From Romanomermis culicivorax (Eukaryota > Nematoda > Enoplea > Mermithida > Mermithidae): a stretch of 64,000 nucleotides of DNA. This document shows positions 57,557 to 64,000 of this stretch, one piece after another (position 1 is the first letter of the stretch; each line of letters begins with the position of its first letter). The stretch spans positions 1,178,001-1,242,000 of the forward strand of contig CAWUHX010000025.1 of assembly GCA_963922205.1 (NCBI GenBank). Reading direction: 5' to 3'. Made by a program: the position numbers and the translations under genes. A model generated the notes under the pieces. That model made no database searches. It worked only from the letters and a program-made list of their open reading frames with translations, and was not told where the DNA came from.

Positions 57557-57796
57557 ATGGATAGAAGTAATAGTACACATTCAGAAACATCTCGCATTAG
57601 TGTTTGGGAGTTTTTTGGAAAATGTCTACCTCCAAACGAAGTGGTGTTCTTCAGTCAAGTCATACTAATATACATTGTAGTGATTACAGTTATAATAAAT
57701 TTATCTCTCTACAACAATAATAATACACAATTGTGGGTTGGCTTATTGTGCGCTTGTATAGGATATTTATTACCTAGCCCTGTACCAGGACTATAA
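57557..57796 (+). CDS. Small Polinton membrane protein, two hydrophobic helices
   Basis: 79 residues from ATG to TAA, intact. A short polar N-terminus with RISVWEFFGKCLPPNEVVF is followed by hydrophobic helix 1 (VILIYIVVITVIINLSL), a short Asn-rich loop and helix 2 (LWVGLLCACIGYLLP) ending PSPVPGL. Intactness among broken neighbours and the layout suggest a genuine conserved Polinton gene. The specific function is unknown; a membrane-associated virion or exit protein is possible. Confidence 0.65.
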   Translation: MDRSNSTHSETSRISVWEFFGKCLPPNEVVFFSQVILIYIVVITVIINLSLYNNNNTQLWVGLLCACIGYLLPSPVPGL

Positions 57797-57848
57797 CTGT
57801 CACCTAGCTCATTGAAGACAATACCTACAACAACTAACATTATAAATA

Positions 57849-58746
57849 ATGACAACCTTTGAAGATCAGTTTTATATCACATTACCTAGCAACAGCGAAT
57901 AATGGAACCACACCCTCAGATTTTTCAGCCCATCTACCTTACCGTTTAAAACTAGATGGAAATTCGGAGGTAGGGTTAAGTGAATGGACATATCCCTATA
58001 GTTGGGCTACAATTTCCAATAATGGTGGATATATTGTAATAATGTTAATTACAGATGGTGTTGGAAATAAAGTTAAAGAAATTAAAGCAATAGTTTTTGA
58101 AAAACATTACTTTTCCATATCTGAATTAATTGTCGAGCTGAATGCAAAAATTGGAGCAGCTATTGTGGGAACTAACATTGAAATCATGTTTTCATATGAT
58201 GAACATGGTAGAGGTTTGGTTAATTTGAAAATAAAAAGTGGTATAAGTTTGCGTAAAATCGATATAAGCAAGTGTTTAATGGAACTTCTCAGATTTAGCG
58301 CTACCAATACTGCTGCCTAAGCAACTGCTGATGATTTTTTAAATAGAGCTGTGAATATTAACCTATATACTGTTCGGGAGAAACCTCCAAAAAATTCTAA
58401 CAGGCATATTCCACCATCCAAATCTGTTTTTCTTGCGGAGCCTGGAAATAAACATTTATACATGTTAGGAGTTCAACCACCAAATTTAAAAGATTTACAA
58501 AGTTTTTATGTTTATTGTAATGTTATTGAAAATCAAATTGTTGGAAATACTTTAGCACCACTTTTACGTATAGTAAATGTTCAGGGACAATACAAAGATA
58601 TTGTGAGTCCATTATATGAAACACCTCACTATATACCCATTCAATTAAAAGAAAATACAGTACTCGAAATTAATATAAAACACAGTATGAATGAGCTTAT
58701 ACCCTTTCAGTTTGGGAATGTTATAGTTAAATTACATTTCTGGTGA
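57849..58746 (+). pseudogene. Polinton minor capsid (penton-like single jelly-roll) protein
   Basis: Vertex capsid protein. It starts at ATG 57849 with QFYITLPSNS, shifts frame near 57895, and continues with DFSAHLPYRLKLDG and EVGLSEWTYPYSW, the N-terminal strands typical of the Polinton penton. A TAA at 58318-58320 interrupts. The second half has LQSFYVYCNVIENQIVGN, APLLRIVNVQGQ and HYIPIQLKENTVLEINI, ending FGNVIVKLHFW. About 297 codons, near the usual length. Assignment rests on motif pattern. It is the last recognised structural gene; no major capsid gene follows. Confidence 0.75.
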
Positions 58747-58845
58747 CGTACTCCTTTATTCCTATAATGATAGTATCAAATTTTCATTAGCATTTATTCA
58801 TTCATTTGCATTTGGACACATTTATTCATTCATTCATTCATTCAT

Positions 58846-59364
58846 TCGTTCGTTCGTTCGTTCGTTCGTTCGTTCGTTCGTTCGTTCGTTCGTTCGTTCG
58901 TTCGTTCGTTCGTTCGTTCGTTCGTTCGTTCGTTCGTTCGTTCGTTCGTTCGTTCGTTCGTTCGTTCGTTCGTTCGTTCGTTCGTTCGTTCGTTCGTTCG
59001 TTCGTTCGTTCGTTCGTTCGTTCGTTCGTTCGTTCGTTCGTTCGTTCGTTCGTTCGTTCGTTCGTTCGTTCGTTCGTTCGTTCGTTTCGTTCGTTCGTTC
59101 GTTCGTTCGTTCGTTCGTTCGTTCGTTCGTTCGTTCGTTCGTTCGTTCGTTCGTTCGTTCGTTCGTTCGTTCGTTCGTTCGTTCGTTCGTTCGTTCGTTC
59201 GTTCGTTCGTTCGTTCGTTCGTTCGTTCGTTCGTTCGTTCGTTCGTTCGTTCGTTCGTTCGTTCGTTCGTTCGTTCGTTCGTTCGTTCGTTCGTTCGTTC
59301 GTTCGTTCGTTCGTTCGTTCGTTCGTTCGTTCGTTCGTTCGTTCGTTCGTTCGTTCGTTCGTTC
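58846..59364. repeat. (TTCG)n microsatellite flanked by (TTCA)n
   Basis: About 129 TTCG units with one extra T near 59086. The array is bordered on both sides by four to five TTCA units. It creates about 129 evenly spaced CpGs in a very AT-rich context. No stop occurs in any of several frames on either strand, so long meaningless open frames appear. Confidence 0.95.
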
Positions 59365-59399
59365 ATTCATTCATTCATACACCTCTAAATATATTACTA

Positions 59400-59699
59400 A
59401 AGTAAACCCTTTTGATTTTCCATCAGATGACACATTAGAACTTTAGAGAAACAACCACTAGTATAAAACACAATAAATAAATAAAAAGTTTTATTGATTT
59501 TTAATTTTATTTTTATTTTTAAAACAAAATATAACAATAAATATATACAAAATCTACCTGAAAATAAAGAACATTAAGTTTTTGAAAATTTTGCTAAAAT
59601 TTTTTACTTACATAAAAATACTATATACAATTATATAAAATATCATTGAAACTTCTGCTACCTCCGCCGCCACCGCCGCCGCTGCCGTCGCTAGTGCAC
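59400..59699. other. AT-rich spacer with a short GCC-repeat patch
   Basis: Mostly AT-rich. A GCC/CCG run at 59660-59690 stands out. No gene assigned beyond the possible last exon that starts at 59712. Confidence 0.5.
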
Positions 59700-60696
59700 T
59701 TACGCATAGCCGCTAAAATTTTTACAAATTTTAAAAATATTTTAGTTAAACAAAAATTTTTGTTCTAATATACCATTTTTAAAATGATTACTAATAGGTA
59801 AAAAATCTATTAACACTCTTTTTTATTTTTATTATAAAATTTTATAGTATAAAATTTTGTAAATGATTGAAATCTTCTAGAATATTCTAGAAACACTGTT
59901 TCATGGATTTACCTAGCTAATTACATACATACATACTTACCTACATACTCACATAGATACATACATACATTCAATACAGAATTATACAGTAAATAGCACC
60001 TGTTCTTTGGTAAGTTTTAGGAAAGTTAACTATCTCTTTGTTATACCAGTTATTTACAGTAGAATTCTACTTTTTCTTCTACTATACATTAACATATACA
60101 TGAACTAAAAATCTGTAACATACTCTGTTTTTTAGTACAATTTAACCTATACATATTTTATCTTAAAATATTACAGTAAAAGCTTATAACAATTTTTACT
60201 CTCATTAGCTTTAAATCTCTAGACCTAAGACATGATTTAAGTATAACATCAAAACTTACTAGAAGTGCAGTAGCACTAATCCTACCCCCTGCTTGACGTA
60301 TTGTACGTCCGCGTTTGTCCATTCATCCCTCACACTGGGAGGGAGGATATTCCACAGGTACGAGGCTAGTTGGTTGTCAGCCAGCCAGGGGTTTTAGAAC
60401 ATCTGGCGTAGACGTTTCATGAAAGCCCAAAAAGGTTTCTGTCTAGCCGGATATTCAGCCCCCTGCTGGCCTTTCCACCACGTCTTGAAGTCAACCGACG
60501 CCTCCTCCCAAAACACTGATGCCCACGCCTCAATGTCGGTCGTCATGAAAAAGGCTCTAAATTAATAATAATATTTTCAATATTTTGAATTGTATTGGTA
60601 TTAATTTTGAAAATTAAAATATTCATAAACATACTGTAAGCCTCGTAAGCGGCCCTCAATGCTGAAATAAAGGTTATAAATATCGCCTCCATTCAT
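59700..60696 (-). pseudogene. Unidentified three-exon gene in the Polinton, one in-frame stop
   Basis: Minus strand. Exon 1 (60635-60696) starts MNGGDIYNLYFSIEGRLRGL. The intron at 60557-60634 has GTATGT...TTTAG ends. Exon 2 (60260-60556) reads TTDIEAWASVFWEEASVDF, TWWKGQQGAEYPARQKPFW and NILPPSVRDEWTNADVQYV, with TAA between MF and NPWL. Donor GTAAGT follows at 60259. A possible last exon (59700-59712) adds GYA and a stop. Phase is kept at both junctions. The exons are much richer in G+C and Trp than other Polinton genes here. No family recognised. It may be element cargo or a captured gene. Exon 3 is the least certain. Confidence 0.5.
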
Positions 60697-61250
60697 AATT
60701 TGGCTTTGGCTTTGTCTTTGGCATCATCAGTGTACAAGAATAAGAATGATTCTTCTTTTTCTATTTTTCCTATTTATACCTCTTTTCCCTCATTGAACCT
60801 TTTCTGGTTTTTTCTGCTTTTTTGATTGAATCTTTTTGGTTTTACTTTGGAGGTTCTAGGTTCTAGGTTATCCTAGAAAACTATCAAAATAATAATAAGC
60901 ATCACTTTAATTGTTTTGGTAAAGCATCTCTTGCTACCATGTTTTATAGAACCTTTGACCTTTTCTAGCCTTTCTAATTGGTTTTTACGATCTGAATGGG
61001 TCAGCTGCTTAACCTTTTTTATGTTTGCTCTGGAAAACACTCTGTATACAAAATCACATCTACCTGTATAAATCATTATGCATTATATAATGTATCAATC
61101 TCTATATGTAGAGTAGCTTTCATGTATGTCTAGCCTCGATGATTTAGTAGACCTATAAACCTCCTGGTACAGTTTTTGTGTATATACACCTTGTGTTCTC
61201 TTTTTCTTTCTTTCTTTTTTCTTTTTCTTCTTTCTTTCCTTCAAATATTT
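60697..61250. other. AT-rich spacer
   Basis: No gene recognised between the three-exon gene and the inner degenerate repeat. Pyrimidine-rich (TTTC-like) stretch at 61198-61240. Confidence 0.5.
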
Positions 61251-61690
61251 TTGTAGTATCAGTTACGTTTTCTACACCTAGGGTATTTTTGCATCTCAAG
61301 TGTTCAATTTTCCACACGCTTTTTATGTCCGACTCATTCGGGTATTTTTCTATAAAAGACCTTGGTCATTTTTCACGACCTTATGGGTATAAATCCGCAG
61401 GAATAATGTTTCAAGTTTTATAGACTCTTAGAGTTTTTATATGTGGAATTGAGCATTCTGATCTAAAAGACTGTTGTAATTTGAACAATCGTTCAGCATG
61501 CAGGGCTTCCGATTAGCTATTCTGTTAAACTGCAGATGGCGCACCTCTCATTTTGGAGCCTGAGGGCGCTTTTTTTGGAAGACTTCCTCCGTGGGTGGAA
61601 GGAGTCGTTTTTATACATGCTTTTTTTGTTTTTCCAGTTTTGTTTACTTCATCATTAATATTTTTTATTTTTGTATTTGGAATACACGAT
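61251..61690 (-). repeat. Degenerate extra copy of the Polinton terminal repeat
   Basis: In order, this region repeats landmarks of the right terminal repeat at 61800-62180: a CACGCTTTTTATG-like start, TTTTTCTATAAA, GACCTTGGTCATTTTT, GAATAATGTTTCA, CTGCAGATGGCGC, GGAAGACTTCCTCCG and TTTTTATACATGCTTT. It lies in the same orientation, about 540 bp inside the true end, and is much more diverged than the left/right pair. Confidence 0.7.
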
Positions 61691-61724
61691 TTTTGCAATA
61701 AACAAAAATGATACATTGCTTCAA

Positions 61725-62464
61725 AAGTTTTACAATAAAACAAAAATGTTGCATCGATTCAAAAGTTTTTTTCTTTTGATACATAAAGATTTTTGAACTC
61801 TCCAAATTTTCTACACACTTTTTATGCCCTGCTCGTTCCAGTCATTTTTCTATAAACGACCTTCTTGGTCATTTTTGGCAGGCAACCAACTTTATATGCA
61901 TGCACCCCTAAGAATAATGTTTCATCGCGTATAGACCCTTTCGAGATTTTACTCATAAAACAGACCATTACTGACCAATTTGACCGTTCTGACATTTATT
62001 GACTTGAATGATTGTTCAGGAATGGGACCTCTGAACATATTTACGCCTGCAGGTGGCGTCCTTTTGTCAAAGGGGGTCCGGGGGCGCAAATTTTTGAAAG
62101 ACTTCCTCTGCCCACGGAGGAAGTTGTTTTTTATACATGCTTTCTTTTTATTTCTTTTCCATTTTTTGTTCATTTTAGTTTTCCTTTTCCATTTTCCGTT
62201 TGTCATCGTTTCCTTTTCCACCTACAGTAAGACGACTATTACCCTAACTCCAGTATTAGCATAATCCAAAAATTACGGTAATTCCACTATTACGGTAACT
62301 TTAAAACCTGTATGCTTAACCGTACGACCTATAAATCGACGAAAAATCGAGCGTATATGCTTGCCATACGACCTATAAATCGGCCAAAAATGACAAATTA
62401 TAGGTCGTACACAAAAGATAGGGATATCCTTAACCATACGACCTATATGGGCCGGCCTTCTACT
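61725..62464 (-). repeat. Right terminal inverted repeat of the Polinton
   Basis: Inverted copy of 25358-26105. The outer 190 bp contain four copies of an ACGACCTATA-type motif, three in one orientation and one inverted. Confidence 0.92.
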
Positions 62465-62470
62465 CACTAC

Positions 62471-62717
62471 CAATGATGATATTGCACTGATTAAAATCAA
62501 AATACCAGGGATTATCAATAGATATTGGAATTTTCATGTTGATTACCGAATCAGTAAACAAAGAATCATCATAATCAGGATCGAAAAAATTGATTAATAA
62601 ACGATGAAATGTAGAACAACTCTTCTTGATGATTGCTAAAGGAGTTTCAAGAAGTGAATGTTTTGATTGAAGAATAATGCAGACATTCTGTACTAAAATA
62701 CGTGGTAATTTTGTCAC
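62471..62717 (-). pseudogene. Possible host exon interrupted by the Polinton
   Basis: A minus-strand open frame of about 82 codons (LPRILVQNVCIILQSKH, FFDPDYDDSLFTDSVINM, NPWYFDFNQCNIIIGS) is preceded by an acceptor-like GAGTTATAG. It runs into the target duplication. If the Polinton and one duplication copy are removed, the frame continues about 13 more codons on the other side (25357 downward) before a stop. No family recognised. It could be a chance frame. Confidence 0.3.
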
Positions 62718-62816
62718 TATAACTCAATCATTTCCAAACTTGCAAAAATAATAAAAAAATTTCTTATTAGACCATTAGTTTATTAAATTATCAGTTTATT
62801 AGTTATTTTTGTTCAT

Positions 62817-62938
62817 TAGTTTATCAGTTTATCAGTTTATCAGCTTATCAGTTTATCAGTTTATTAGTTTATCGGGTAATTATTTTTTATGATTTATTAG
62901 TTTATTAGTTCATTAGTTCATTAGTTTATTGAAACAAT
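62817..62938. repeat. 8-bp tandem repeat (TTTATCAG-type)
   Basis: Two short clusters of TTTATCAG/TTTATTAG/TTCATTAG octamers at about 62817-62876 and 62886-62938. Confidence 0.75.
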
Positions 62939-62939
62939 T

Positions 62940-64000
62940 TTACATCTCTAGTTACTGGAAATTTTTGATCTTGTGCATATTAATTAGTTCCGAGCCTTGA
63001 CTGCTACTTTCAAAATTAATTTTATAACCTAAACTGACACTGTTTTTTACATCATTCATCTTTGAATTTTTAAACAATAATTATCTTGCCAGGTCAGATG
63101 CACTTTTGATCTGCAAGGCATATCGATGTATTGGAAAGCCTTTCTTAAAAATGCACTATCTGAAAAATTTTCACTAGTCGAGGTTATGGGAATTTTGCGC
63201 ATTAGTTGGGATAAAGGGATGGTCCAGATAAAGAGATACAACCCAAAGGCATGCGCTTGATTTTTACAGGTCACTCTATGTTCATTCCAAAAACATATTC
63301 TTTATTTGCCGGAAACAAAAAGCTAAATTCTTGCAAACCAAAAAATTAGTAAATTTAACGGCATTTTTGTGAAGTCATGGAAATGTGTATGAAAATAAAA
63401 TTCTATGATTTTTTGCAAAATTTTTTCATTCCACTCAAAGAAAAACTTGACTAATAAGCCAACGCCTGCTTTTTCATATGTGACACAAATGTTTTCAAAA
63501 AATGTTTTATTGGCAATCAAATTTATTCTCAGTGCCCAAGCGTACAGCTTCTCAGCGTGCATTTAAATTATTCGCCTCCTGCACGATTCATTTTCCATCT
63601 GACTCGTTCCATTGTTTCAAATCAAATTTTCGTTTCATTATGATATCTTATTAATTTCTACTTTTCTTCATAACAATGAGCGGAAATAGATTCATAGCAT
63701 TTGGTCTTCATCGTAGTTATTTTGAATAAAAAAAATACTGATGTAAGTTATTAGATCAACTTGTTTTGGTGTTATGCGGGAATACGAATGGTAGTTCTAG
63801 CCTACCCTCGAGTTCAATATCTCGACAAAAGTTTCCTTTAATGTTCACTTTGATTGCCTGATATGCTAAAAAGTCACAGAATCCTGAATTTCAGGAACTA
63901 TGGCCCCTCAACAATTTAGTCATGCTTGACAAAAATTAGTACTGCTTATACAAATCTTTCATGTTTTACTGAAATAATTGTCTTAAATGTTGGTTGAGTA
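62940..64000. other. AT-rich intergenic sequence
   Basis: No gene, RNA or mobile element that I can support. Confidence 0.6.

Noticed and set aside
58806-59405. Long open frames encoding (FVRS)n or (NERT)n on both strands
   Set aside because: Product of the stop-free TTCG repeat, open on both strands by arithmetic.
63056-63562. Two minus-strand frames of 72 and 79 codons
   Set aside because: AT-rich chance frames with no motif, splice context or conserved pattern.

Overview
This window comes from an AT-rich eukaryotic genome, almost certainly an invertebrate animal. The evidence is a Polinton/Maverick DNA transposon, a Penelope-like element with a GIY-YIG endonuclease, several Ty3/gypsy-type LTR elements, and GT-AG introns in element genes. 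I recognise no host gene with confidence and cannot name the taxon. Nearly all interpretable sequence is mobile DNA; the rest is AT-rich intergenic sequence.

Layout. 1-3993 is intergenic. 3994-6923 is a compact LTR retrotransposon (450-bp LTRs) that encodes only Gag and carries a 65-bp tandem array of perfect hairpins in its leader. 8397-8683 is a solo LTR with a GTTAA target duplication. 8851-9860 is a fold-back, palindrome-rich repeat. 10738-23614 is an old, decayed Ty3/gypsy element on the minus strand (element A). 25358-62464 is a Polinton bounded by a perfect 6-bp target duplication (CACTAC) and about 740-bp terminal inverted repeats. Inside it lies an inverted-repeat element (about 30153-51553). 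Inside that is a head-to-head pair of Penelope-like copies (31701-49816) with a 14-bp target duplication. Inside the second Penelope copy is a 13.8-kb Ty3/gypsy element (35218-48988, element B) with a 4-bp duplication, ACAA. This is four levels of nesting. 62471-64000 is flanking DNA with a possible exon that the Polinton interrupted.

Polinton genes. The minus strand carries an intron-containing protein-primed-type DNA polymerase B. The plus strand carries a packaging-ATPase fragment, several small conserved-looking proteins, a retroviral-type integrase with chromodomain, an adenain-like cysteine protease, a two-helix membrane protein and a penton-like minor capsid protein. I find no major capsid gene. 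Scattered stops and frameshifts show the copy is dead.

Most notable. Gypsy elements A and B both carry, downstream of pol, a second large ORF whose N-terminal part looks like a DEDDy 3'-5' exonuclease (RNase D/WRN-like). In B the DxE, ED and YxxxD motifs are visible, the ORF is about 1.5 kb of codons long with two in-frame TGAs, and it has its own intron. A strong splice donor in the LTR and an acceptor before its ATG suggest env-like spliced expression. Element A keeps the same layout in diverged form, which implies long-term conservation.
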